From: DASXTS01 sp036505275
GTDB taxonomy: Bacteria > Actinomycetota > Actinomycetes > Mycobacteriales > Pseudonocardiaceae
Reading direction: 5' to 3'
DNA length: 16,730 nucleotides
NCBI GenBank assembly: GCA_036505275.1
Contig: DASXTS010000416.1
Coordinates: 1-16,730 of the forward strand
The notes under the pieces were generated by a model that was given only the letters and a program-made list of their open reading frames with translations, was not told the origin of the DNA and made no database searches. Below are positions 7,505 through 15,088 of the stretch, in pieces. A program made the translations under genes and the position numbers. Every line of letters begins with the position of its first letter. The stretch's first letter is position 1.

Positions 7505-8245
7505 ATGGCCGAGAAGAAGAACGCCGTGAAGGACAAGGCCGCCAAGAAGGCGGCCGCGAAGGCCAAGCGGGCCGCGTCCCGCGCCCGGCGCCGGCAGATC
7601 TGGGAGGCGTTCAAGACGCAGCGGCGCGAGGACAAGCTGCTGCTGCCGCTGATGATCGGCGCGTTCCTGCTGTCCGTCGCGGTGATCTTCGGCTTGGCCT
7701 TCATCTGGGGCATGCAATGGGTCGTTCTGCCGTTCGCCATCGGCGTCGGCCTGCTGCTCGCTGTCCTGATCTTCGGCCGCCGGGTGCAGCGCAACGTCTA
7801 CGCCAAGGCCGAGGGCCAGCCCGGCGCCGCGGCGTGGGCGCTCGAGAACCTGCGCGGGCGGTGGAAGGTGACGCTGGCCGTGGCTGGCACCACCCAGCTC
7901 GACGCCGTGCACCGGGTGATCGGCCGACCGGGGGTCGTGCTCGTCGCCGAGGGCGCCCCGCACCGGATCAAGGCGCACCTTGCGCAGGAGAAGAAGAAGG
8001 TGTCCCGGCTGGTCGGTGACACTCCGATCTACGACGTGCTGGTCGGCGACGGCGAGGGCCAGGTGCCGCTGCGCCGGCTCCAGCGGCATATCATGAAGCT
8101 GCCGCGCAACATCACGCCGGCGCAGGTGGACGGTCTGGAGAGCAAGCTCGCCGCGCTCGGCACCCGCGGTGCTGCGCTGCCCAAGGGGCCCATGCCGCAG
8201 GGCGCGAAGTTGCGCAGCGTGCAACGCACCGTGCGCCGCCGCTGA
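7505..8245 (+). CDS. DUF4191 membrane protein (Rv2219-like)
   Basis: This 246-residue protein matches the DUF4191 family that follows lipA in mycobacteria and relatives. Residues 1-44 are extremely Lys/Ala/Arg-rich and probably helical. Two adjacent membrane segments follow (about 47-67 and 72-90), separated by only four or five residues, so the bulk of the protein should be on the cytoplasmic side. The conserved soluble part reads 'VYAKAEGQPGAAAWALENL', then 'DAVHRVIGRPGVVLV', 'GDTPIYDVLVGDGEGQVPL' and the basic end 'RSVQRTVRRR'. No catalytic motif is recognised and the function is unknown; the neighbourhood only suggests a link with lipoylation. In mycobacteria an RDD protein gene and glnA follow, and neither is seen here. 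Confidence 0.92.
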   Translation: MAEKKNAVKDKAAKKAAAKAKRAASRARRRQIWEAFKTQRREDKLLLPLMIGAFLLSVAVIFGLAFIWGMQWVVLPFAIGVGLLLAVLIFGRRVQRNVYAKAEGQPGAAAWALENLRGRWKVTLAVAGTTQLDAVHRVIGRPGVVLVAEGAPHRIKAHLAQEKKKVSRLVGDTPIYDVLVGDGEGQVPLRRLQRHIMKLPRNITPAQVDGLESKLAALGTRGAALPKGPMPQGAKLRSVQRTVRRR

Positions 8246-8295
8246 CGTGTGGGGCCCTTAACGACAGCCAGAACCGCACATGGCCCCCGGGGAAA

Positions 8296-8311
8296 GGCTG
8301 GTACACCAGCC
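8296..8311 (+). terminator. Weak hairpin after the DUF4191 gene
   Basis: GGCTGG and CCAGCC form a perfect 6-bp stem with loop TACA, 50 bases after the DUF4191 stop. There is no T-tract. It could end the lipoylation block, but the stem is short, so this is a tentative call. Confidence 0.25.
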
Positions 8312-8320
8312 CTCCGGCGC

Positions 8321-8350
8321 GTGACCCTGCCCCGTGCCAGGCCCTAGGCT
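8321..8350 (+). promoter_or_regulatory. Putative promoter of the secreted nuclease gene
   Basis: GTGACC (8321-8326) and TAGGCT (8345-8350) are separated by 18 bases and fit an actinobacterial sigma-70-type promoter. It repeats the GTGACC-18-TANNNT arrangement seen before lipB. Transcription would start near 8357, about 42 bases before the ATG at 8399. Confidence 0.35.
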
Positions 8351-8398
8351 TGCCGGCCGGAATGATCCGGCGCGAGGCTGTCCATGAGGGGCTGTGGC

Positions 8399-11261
8399 AT
8401 GAGAAACCGAATCGGGCGGCTGGCCACTCAGGCCGCCGTGGTGACGCTGTCGTCCACGGCACTCGGCGTCATCGGGGTGGCGCCGGCGCAGGCCGTCTCC
8501 CCCGACATCGTGATCAGCCAGGTGTACGGCGGGGGCGGCAACACAGGCGCGCCGTACACCAACGACTTCGTCGAGTTGTACAACCGCGGTGCCAGCCCCG
8601 CGTCGGTGGCCGGCTGGTCGGTGCAGTACGCGAGCGCCACCGGTACCGGCAACTTCGCCGCGAACAGCCCGACCGCGCTACCGGCCATGACCCTGCAGCC
8701 CGGCCAGTACCTGCTGGTGCAGCTCGCCGGCGGGGCCAACGGTGTGCCGCTGCCCACCCCGGACGCCACCGGCACCACCAGCATGTCCGCAACCACGGGC
8801 AAGGTCGTGCTGGTCACCTCGACCGCCGGGCTGGCCTGCAACGGCGGGTCCACGCCGTGCTCGCCGGAACAGCTCGCGCTCATCAAGGACCTCGTCGGGT
8901 ACGGCGGCGCGAACTTCTTCGAAGGCACCGCGGCCGCCCCGACGGCGTCGAACACCACCGCCGTGCTGCGCAGGTCCGACGGCGCCCAGGACACCGACGA
9001 CAACGGCGCCGACTTCGTGGCCGGCGCGCCCAACCCGCGCAACAGCGGCTTCGTGCCACCGCCCCCGCCGCCAACCGGCTGCGACGTGCCCGCCGACCAC
9101 GAGATCGCGCAGGTGCAGGGCGCCGGCGACGCCTCGCCGCTGGCCGGCAGCACGGTCCGGGTGGACGGCGTGGTCACCGGCGACTTCCAGGGCACCGACC
9201 AGCTGCGCGGCTTCTTCTTCCAGGACGACACCCCCGACGCGGACCCGGCGACCTCCGACGGGCTGTTCGCGTTCAGCACGATCCCGGTGGACGTCGGCGA
9301 CCGGGTCCGGGTGACCGGCACCGCCACCGAGTTCAACGGCCTGACCGAGCTGTCCCCGGTGACCGTGGTCGACATCTGCGGCGACCCCGGCAGCATCGCG
9401 CCGGCCGGCTATGACCTGCCACGGCCGGCGGGCGTCACATTCGAGCCGGTGGAGAACGTGCTGGTCACCTTCCCCGAGCCGCTCGCCGCGACCGAGCACT
9501 TCCAGCTCGGCCGGTTCGGCGAGGTCACGGTGTCGGCCGATGGCCGGCTGCTGCAGCCGACCGACCGGGTGGAGCCGGGCACGCCGGCCGCCGAGGCGCT
9601 CGACCTGGCCAACCGCCGGCGGCTGCTGATCGACGACGGCTCCACGGTGCAGAACCCGCCGACGATTCCGTACCTCACCCCGGACGTGGTGCGGATCGGT
9701 GACACCGCCACCGGCGTCACCGGCGTGCTGAGCTACGGCTTCGGCCTGTACCGGCTGCAGCCCACCCAGCCGATCACCTTCGCCAGGACGAACCCGCGGC
9801 CGGCCGGGCCGGATCCCGTCGGCGGCGAAATGCGGGTGGCCAGCTTCAACACGCTCAACTACTTCACCACCACCCGGGACGTGAACCCGAACGCCAGGGG
9901 CGCGGACAACGCCAACGAGTTCCAGCGCCAGCAGGCCAAAGAGGTCGCCGCGATCACCGGGCTGAACGCCGACGTGGTCGGGCTGATGGAGGTGGAGAAC
10001 AACGGCGCGACGGCGATCGGATCGCTGGTCGACGCGCTGAACGCGGCCACCGCGCCCGGCACCTACGCGTACATCACCGAGCCGGTGCTCAACCCGCCCC
10101 AACGAGTTCGGCGGCGAGTTCGGCACCGACGCCATCAAAGTCGCGATGATCTACCGGCCGGCCGCGGTCACACCGGTTGGCGCCGCGTTGTCGTCCGGCG
10201 ACCTGGTGTTCAGCCGGCCACCGCTGATCCAGACGTTCCACCCGGTCGGTGGCGGCGAGCAGTTCACCGTGGTGGGCAACCACTTCAAGTCAAAGAGCTG
10301 CGGCGGCGCGACCGGCCTCGACCTCGACCAGGGCGACGGCCAGAGCTGCTTCAACGCCCGCCGCGTGCAGCAGGCGACCACGCTGGTCGACGTCCTGGCC
10401 GGGCTGGACGTGCCGAACCCACTGATCATCGGCGACCTCAACTCCTACACCCAGGAGGACCCGATCGACAGGCTCGAGGCGGCCGGCTACACCGGGCTGT
10501 CCGAACGTTTCGTGCCGGACGCGCAGCGCTACAGCTTCGTGTTCGACGGGCTCTCCGGCGAGCTCGACCACGGCATGGCGGCGCCCGCGGTCTTGGACAA
10601 CGTCACCGGCACGTCGATCTGGCACATCAACGCCGACGAGCCGCTGATCCTGGACTACAACACCGAGTTCAACCCGCCGAGCCTGTACCGGCCGGACCAG
10701 TACCGCAGCTCCGACCACGACCCGCTGATCATCGGCCTATCCCTGGACACGGTGCCGGCCGCGCCGGCCGTGTCCGCGGTCGCCGGCTGGAACGCGGCCA
10801 CGGTGACCTGGACGGCGCCGGACACCGGCGGCTCGGCGATCACCGGGTACACCGTGCGGGCCGTGGCCGGTGGCACGGTGGTCGCCTCGGCCTCGCTCGG
10901 CCCGGACGCGCGGTCGTACACCTTCGGCGGGCTCACCAACGGCGTGCCGCACACGTTTGAGGTGACCGCCACCAACGCCGTCGGCACCGGGCCGGCCGGC
11001 GCGGCGACCGGCACGCCGTTCACGCCCCGCCGCTACACCAAGCTCGACGCGGCCGTGCAGTGCCCGTCGTTCACCGTGACCAACGCCAACGCCTTCCCGG
11101 TGAGCTTCGTCTGGGTGAGCACGCGGCCGCAGGCCGGCACCGGTGTGGTGGCCGCCGGTGCGACGGTGGCACTGCCGGCGCAGTTCGCCCAGCGCGGCCC
11201 GACGGCCCTGACGGTGATCGCCGGCAACCAGGTGCAGGACACCGCGGTCGGCCGCTGCTGA
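8399..11261 (+). pseudogene. Secreted LTD / ExeM-like nuclease with Fn3 domain, broken by a +1 frameshift
   Basis: With one base removed near 10097-10100 this reads as a 953-residue exported nuclease. Order: signal peptide (1-32, ending APAQA), lamin-tail domain (about 33-215; 'VISQVYGGGGN', 'DFVELYN'), a PPPPPP linker, an OB-like domain ('GVVTGDF', 'RGFFFQD'), an endonuclease/exonuclease/phosphatase domain from about 475 ('RVASFNTLNYF', 'GLMEVENNG', 'GNHFKSKSC', 'GDLNSY' and the catalytic 'SDHDP' at 771-775), an Fn3 domain (about 785-877) and a short C-terminal domain. Such enzymes cut extracellular DNA. The first frame runs through 'EPVLNPP' and then turns into Arg-rich nonsense; the matching continuation 'NEFGGEFGTDAIKVAMIYRP' is in the next frame. 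As given, the encoded product loses most of the nuclease domain. No other lesion is seen, so a sequencing error or a very recent mutation is likely. ATG 8399 has GAGGGG 7 bases upstream; ATG 8384 is the alternative. Confidence 0.85.
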
Positions 11262-11289
11262 CCGCCGCCCCATTGTGCGACGATGTGAC

Positions 11290-11314
11290 ATTTCCCCAGT
11301 TCTACTGGGGAAAT
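11290..11314. repeat. Perfect 11-bp inverted repeat between convergent genes
   Basis: ATTTCCCCAGT and ACTGGGGAAAT flank a 3-base loop TCT. It lies 28 bases after the nuclease stop and 93 bases beyond the end of the convergent glycosidase gene, so it could terminate transcription from either side, although neither strand has a T-tract after the stem. It could equally be a protein-binding palindrome or a dispersed short repeat. Its A/T ends stand out from the surrounding GC-rich DNA. Confidence 0.85.
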
Positions 11315-11325
11315 TCCACATCCTC

Positions 11326-11361
11326 GAGGGGCGACGAGGGGCGACGAGGGGCGACGAGGGG
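11326..11361. repeat. 10-bp tandem repeat, 3.6 units
   Basis: GAGGGGCGAC is repeated exactly three times (11326-11335, 11336-11345, 11346-11355), followed by GAGGGG (11356-11361). It starts 11 bases after the inverted repeat in the convergent gap. The units are identical, which suggests recent slippage. No reading frame through it looks like a gene. Confidence 0.9.
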
Positions 11362-11407
11362 ACGGTGGCATCCCGTCGGTGTACGCCACTGCCCAAGGTG
11401 TCCAGCT

Positions 11408-12718
11408 CTAGCGCGCGCCGCTGGCGGCCAGCCGGCTGGCCAACTCCTGGTGCTCGGGGCTGCCGACGATCGAGCTCAGCTCGCCGAGATCCACCAGCGG
11501 GTTCTCGACCAGGCCGCGGCGCCACTTGAGCTCGAGGATGCGCCGCACGCTCGCGTCGATCCGCGCCTGGCTCAGCTCCCCCGAGCGCACCGCGGCCAGC
11601 ACGCTGCGGTAGGCCAGGTCCAGGTTGGCCGGCATCAGCAGCAGGTCGGCGCCGGCGGCCAGCGCGAGCACCGCAATCCGCTCGTCGGAGGTCACCTGGC
11701 GCACGCCCTGCATGCGCAGCGAGTCGGTCATGACCACGCCCTGGTAGCCAAGGTCGTGCCGCAGCAGCCCGTCGACGATCACCGGTGACAGCGTCGCCGG
11801 TTGGCCGGACGGGTCGAGGCCCGGCGCGGCCAGGTGCCCCACCATGATCACGTCAACGCCCGCGGCCACCGCCGCGCGGAACGGCGGCCCGTCCAGCAGG
11901 TCCCACTGCGCGCGGTCGTGGTCGACCACCGGCAGCGCGACGTGGCTGTCGACCGCCGTGCCGCCGTGCCCGGGGAAGTGCTTGGCGGTCGCCGCCACCG
12001 AGCGCTGGTAGCCGGCCACCTGCGCGGCCGTCATGGTGGCCGCCACGGTGGGGTCGGCGGAGAACGTCCGGGCGCCGAGCACCGGGTTGGCCGGGTTGAG
12101 GTTGATGTCGGCGACCGGCGCCAGATTCTGGTTGACGCCCATCGCGCGCAGCTCGCGACCGGAGATCTCCGCGGCGGTCCTGGCGTCCTCGGCGGACCCC
12201 GCGGCGCCGAGCGCTCCCGCGGCCGGAAGCGGCGTGGCCGGCGGCCCGATCCGGACGATCGAGCCGTTCTCCTGGTCGGTCGAGATCAGCAGCGGCACCC
12301 CGGCACCCGATCGCAGCGCGGCCACCTGCAGGCCGTTGGACAGCTCGGCGGTCTGCCGGGGCGAGCCCAGGGTCGAGGACCAGTCGAAGTACACGACGCC
12401 GCCGAGGTGGTACTCGGCGACCAGGTCGGCCGCGGTTGCTACGCCGAACTCGGTGCGGTTGCGCCGGTCTGGCACGTCGGCCCGGTCGCCGTAGGCGATG
12501 CTGACGAAGAGCTGCCCGACCTTCTCCTGCAGCGTCATGGACCGCAGGGTGCGGCGGACCCAGCCCTGCTCCGGAGGTGGTGGCCGGCCGTCCGACGCTG
12601 GCTCGGCGGCCGGGACCCCGGCGGCGAACCGGTCATTGGCGCCGTGCGCCATCAGCGCCGATCCCAGCACCAGCCCGGTGAGCAGCGCGGCCGTATGGCG
12701 GCCGGTGTGCCGTCTCAC
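11408..12718 (-). CDS. Secreted family 3 glycoside hydrolase, NagZ-like beta-N-acetylglucosaminidase
   Basis: This 436-residue protein is a single-domain GH3 enzyme of the NagZ type, which removes GlcNAc from muropeptides or related glycans. The N-terminus (MRRHTGRHTAALLTGLVLGS) is a signal peptide without a lipobox cysteine, so it should be secreted rather than a lipoprotein like mycobacterial LpqI. The GH3 domain starts near 'MTLQEKVGQLFVS'. The NagZ signature KHFPGHGGTAVDSH (246-259) carries the Asp/His acid-base pair D257/H259, and the nucleophile is D332 in 'VVMTDSLRM'. 'ISTDQENGSIVR' and 'NLAPVADIN' are further family blocks. The GTG start overlaps the permease stop by 4 bases (GTGA), so translation is probably coupled to the ABC transporter genes. 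All catalytic residues are present; the substrate is inferred from the family. Confidence 0.93.
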   Translation of the reverse strand: MRRHTGRHTAALLTGLVLGSALMAHGANDRFAAGVPAAEPASDGRPPPPEQGWVRRTLRSMTLQEKVGQLFVSIAYGDRADVPDRRNRTEFGVATAADLVAEYHLGGVVYFDWSSTLGSPRQTAELSNGLQVAALRSGAGVPLLISTDQENGSIVRIGPPATPLPAAGALGAAGSAEDARTAAEISGRELRAMGVNQNLAPVADINLNPANPVLGARTFSADPTVAATMTAAQVAGYQRSVAATAKHFPGHGGTAVDSHVALPVVDHDRAQWDLLDGPPFRAAVAAGVDVIMVGHLAAPGLDPSGQPATLSPVIVDGLLRHDLGYQGVVMTDSLRMQGVRQVTSDERIAVLALAAGADLLLMPANLDLAYRSVLAAVRSGELSQARIDASVRRILELKWRRGLVENPLVDLGELSSIVGSPEHQELASRLAASGAR

Positions 12719-13716
12719 GTGACGTCCCGGCGCGCCATCTGCCAGGTGGCGGCGCCGAGCAGCAACACGAGGATCACCGAGCCGACGGTGGCGGCGTCAG
12801 CCAGCCCGATCGTCCAGGTCTGCGGCTCGCACGGCCCCTCCCTGCCGAGGCAGGAGCTGTAGTCCTGGAAAGTCGCGCCGTTGTTCACCCACGCGGTGAC
12901 GTAGCCGGACAACTGGAACCGCTCCGGGCGGGCCACCTCGGTGAGCCCGAGCACGATCGACATGCCGACCTGGCCGACGATCAGGTAGCCGACGCCAACG
13001 CCCAGCGCGGTCGCGGTGTGCCTGCCGAGCGAGGCCAGCGCGAAGCCAATGGCCGCGGCCGCCATGGCCAGCGCCAGCGCCCGCGCCGCGGTGAGGCCGA
13101 GGGACTGCCAGAAGCCGGCGTCGACCGCGCCCACCCGGCCGCGGGTCTGCGCAATGATCCACAGCGCGGCGAGATAGCCGGCGCCGGCCACGGCGCCGAG
13201 CGCGAGCACGCCAGCGAGCACCGTGCCCAACTTGGTGAGCAGCACGAGCACTCGGCGCGGCCGCCAGAGCAGCAGGTTCGTCATGCCGCCGCTGTGCCAC
13301 TCGGCGCCGACGAACGACGCGCCGACCGCGAACCCGAACAGCGCGACAATGCCACCGAGCACGCCGAGCAGCGTCGGCACCTCCGCGCGGAAGCCGAACG
13401 TGTGCGGCATGAAGTCCTCGGCACGCACCTGGCTGATATCGAACATCCGATCGCATGGCGCATCCGACGGGTAGCCCGGCGGCGCGCTAGCCGGGTCGCG
13501 CTTGAACCGCTCGCAGTCGGCGCGCATCTGCTCGAACTGGGCCCGTTGCTCGGCCGCCCGCTGCTCGGCCTGCGCCACGACCGCAGGCGTCGGGCGGTGC
13601 GAGTTGAGCGCGATGCCGAGCAGAACCAGGCCGAGGATGCCGACCGTCATCAGCAGCATCACCCAGGTGAACCGGCGCGCGAGCAGCCGCTGTGCCTCCG
13701 CCCGCACGAGGTTCAT
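12715..13716 (-). CDS. ABC-2 type transporter permease
   Basis: This 333-residue integral membrane protein has about six hydrophobic segments. The first is at 17-38, then a large outer loop of about 75 residues, then 'LLGVLGGIVALFGFAVGASFV', 'LGTVLAGVLALGAVAGAGYL', 'ALALAMAAAAIGFALASLG', 'ALGVGVGYLIVGQVGMSIVL' and a last one near the C-terminus. The motif 'GAEWHSGGMTNLLLWRPRR' matches the cytoplasmic coupling region of ABC-2 permeases. The outer loop contains a Glu/Gln/Arg-rich helical stretch and two cysteines (in 'RADCERF' and 'DAPCDRMF'). Two more (in 'SSCLGREGPCEP') lie in the last outer loop, so disulfides are possible. It overlaps the upstream ATPase by 4 bases (ATGA) and the downstream glycosidase by 4 bases. 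The cargo is unknown; this family exports drugs, lipids or peptides. Confidence 0.9.
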   Translation of the reverse strand: MNLVRAEAQRLLARRFTWVMLLMTVGILGLVLLGIALNSHRPTPAVVAQAEQRAAEQRAQFEQMRADCERFKRDPASAPPGYPSDAPCDRMFDISQVRAEDFMPHTFGFRAEVPTLLGVLGGIVALFGFAVGASFVGAEWHSGGMTNLLLWRPRRVLVLLTKLGTVLAGVLALGAVAGAGYLAALWIIAQTRGRVGAVDAGFWQSLGLTAARALALAMAAAAIGFALASLGRHTATALGVGVGYLIVGQVGMSIVLGLTEVARPERFQLSGYVTAWVNNGATFQDYSSCLGREGPCEPQTWTIGLADAATVGSVILVLLLGAATWQMARRDVT

Positions 13717-14675
13717 GTCGTCACCTGCACCGAGTCGTCGACCTGACGCGGCGCGCCGGCATGCGGCATGGTGCCGGTCAGCTCGAGGAACACGCTCTCC
13801 AGGTCGGGCCCGACGGCGGTCAGCTCCGCGACGTAAAGGCCCTGCTCGGCGAGCACGCGGGTGATCGTCGCGGGGTCCCGCACGCCGGTCACGATGAGGT
13901 GGTCGGCGCTCGGCTGGACGGCGAACCCCGCCGCGCCGAGGATGCCGGCCGCCGCGCGGTTGTCGGCCAGCCGAACCCGCAGCGCGCCGGTGTCGTGCGC
14001 CGCGAGCACCTCGCCGACCGGCCCGGACGTCACCCGGCGACCGCGGGACACGATCGTCACGGAGTCGCAGATGAGCTGCACCTCGCCCAGGATGTGGCTG
14101 GACAGCAGCACGGTCGTCCCGCCGTCGGCGAGGCCGCGCATCATGTCCCGCATCTCGCGGATGCCGGCCGGGTCCAAGCCGTTGGCCGGCTCGTCGAGTA
14201 TCAGCAGCCGTGGCCGCTTGAGCAGCGCCGATGCGACGGCGAGACGTTGTTTCATGCCGAGCGAGTAGGACTTGACGCGTTCTCGGGCGCGGTCGCGCAG
14301 GCCGACCAGCTCGAGCACCTCGTCGACCCGACCCTTGCCGACGCCACCCGCCGTGGCGAGCAGGTCGAGCGTGCGGCGGGCGGAGAAGTTGCCGAAGAAC
14401 TGCGGGCTCTCGACGATGGCCCCGACTTCGTCGACCACCCCAGGCAGTGCCGAGGGCACCTCGCGGCCGAGCAGTAGCATCCGTCCGGCGTCGGCCCGAA
14501 CCAGCCCGAGCAGGGTGCGCAGAGTGGTGGTCTTACCCGAGCCGTTCGGACCGAGGAAGCCGTGCACCTGCCCCGCCTCGACCGCCATGTCCAGGCCGTC
14601 GAGCGCCTTACGCGAACCGTGCCGGAGGCTTCGGTAGGTCTTGCTGAGCCTCTCGATCTCCACCACGGCCGCCAT
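13713..14675 (-). CDS. ABC transporter ATP-binding protein (BcrA/DrrA-like)
   Basis: This 320-residue ATPase powers the permease encoded next to it. Walker A is GPNGSGKT (42-49, K48), the signature is SLGMKQ (138-143), Walker B is LLILDE (157-162), the D-loop is 'GLDP' and the switch histidine is H194 in 'LLSSH'. The Q-loop position reads 'GAIVESPQFF', with Glu where most ABC proteins have Gln. That substitution is common in the BcrA/CcmA-like exporter group and is not a defect. About 100 residues follow the ATPase domain and end 'ESVFLELTGTM', usual for this group. It is the first gene of a three-gene operon with the permease and GH3 enzyme. The ATG has no ribosome binding site beyond AGG; a TAGGCT box ends 6 bases upstream. 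Confidence 0.95.
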   Translation of the reverse strand: MAAVVEIERLSKTYRSLRHGSRKALDGLDMAVEAGQVHGFLGPNGSGKTTTLRTLLGLVRADAGRMLLLGREVPSALPGVVDEVGAIVESPQFFGNFSARRTLDLLATAGGVGKGRVDEVLELVGLRDRARERVKSYSLGMKQRLAVASALLKRPRLLILDEPANGLDPAGIREMRDMMRGLADGGTTVLLSSHILGEVQLICDSVTIVSRGRRVTSGPVGEVLAAHDTGALRVRLADNRAAAGILGAAGFAVQPSADHLIVTGVRDPATITRVLAEQGLYVAELTAVGPDLESVFLELTGTMPHAGAPRQVDDSVQVTT

Positions 14676-14681
14676 GCCGGC

Positions 14682-14687
14682 AGCCTA
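14682..14687 (-). promoter_or_regulatory. Putative -10 box of the ABC-GH3 operon
   Basis: TAGGCT on the minus strand ends exactly 6 bases before the ATPase ATG, fitting leaderless transcription of the operon. No clear -35 box is seen. Four CTGGCACAAAG-type repeats lie just upstream. Confidence 0.45.
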
Positions 14688-14718
14688 CGCACGCCTGGGC
14701 ACGGCCGGGCGCGGAATG

Positions 14719-14783
14719 CTGGGCACAAAGGGGCTGGCACAAAGGGGCTGGCACAAAGCGGGGTAGCTGACACAAAGCGGGGG
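14719..14783. repeat. Four imperfect 14-16 bp direct repeats upstream of the ABC operon
   Basis: Units on the plus strand are CTGGGCACAAAGGGG (14719-14733), CTGGCACAAAGGGG (14734-14747), CTGGCACAAAGCGGGG (14748-14763) and, after TAG, CTGACACAAAGCGGGG (14767-14782). They lie 32 bases upstream of the putative -10 box. Repeated sites before a promoter could bind a regulator, but the array may also be simple slippage. Confidence 0.8.
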
Positions 14784-14807
14784 AGGCGCCCACCAGGGGC
14801 GCCTCCC
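14781..14807 (-). terminator. Strong GC-rich hairpin, possible terminator on the minus strand
   Basis: GGGAGGCGCC and GGCGCCTCCC form a perfect 10-bp stem with a 7-base loop. On the minus strand it is followed by CCGCTTTGTG, a short T-run. It would stop transcription coming from the HAD gene side before the ABC operon promoter. Confidence 0.5.
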
Positions 14808-15088
14808 GCCAGCACGGACGCTCGGATTACCAAGCGTGCACTCATGTCGTACCTACCGGGCCTCGGCGTCCGGCGTCCCGTTACGCAGGCCCTTGACGAC
14901 CAGCCTCCCGCGGCGTGCTGCGCGTGGGTGTCTGAACGTCCGTGCACGGAGCTCCAACGGGGAGGACGACGCTTCTCTTCTGCGCCACCCCTGGCCGTTC
15001 AGATGTCCGTGACTCCTTTGTAATCGCAGCCGCGGTCAACAGCAAGACCACCGATCAGGTGCACCGGTACAGGCACTCTGCGTGTCGA
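14808..15088. other. Non-coding gap of 281 bases with palindromes
   Basis: No convincing gene is seen. The gap holds an 8-bp inverted repeat, TCTGAACG (14931-14938) and CGTTCAGA (14996-15003), enclosing the palindromes CCGTGCACGG (14940-14949) and GGAGCTCC (14948-14955). A TTGACC lies on the minus strand at 15034-15039. A minus-strand transcript starting there and ending at the 14781-14807 hairpin would be about 230 bases and fairly structured. Whether it is an untranslated 3' end of the HAD mRNA or a separate RNA cannot be told. Confidence 0.4.

Noticed and set aside
10090..10150. Programmed +1 frameshift in the nuclease
   Set aside because: No slippery-site context or stop codon in the zero frame at the shift point; a simple one-base insertion explains it better.
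11801..12862. Plus-strand frame opposite the GH3 gene
   Set aside because: The minus-strand GH3 catalytic motifs are intact; this frame is Arg/Gly-rich shadow sequence.
14252..14947. Minus-strand frame running from the gap into the ABC ATPase gene
   Set aside because: Most of it overlaps the ATPase in another frame, and the part in the gap translates the direct repeats; no family resemblance.
14844..15023. Possible 59-residue plus-strand peptide (MSYLPGLGVRRP...)
   Set aside because: No ribosome binding site, no -10 box at the right distance and no recognised similarity; left out of the gene list.
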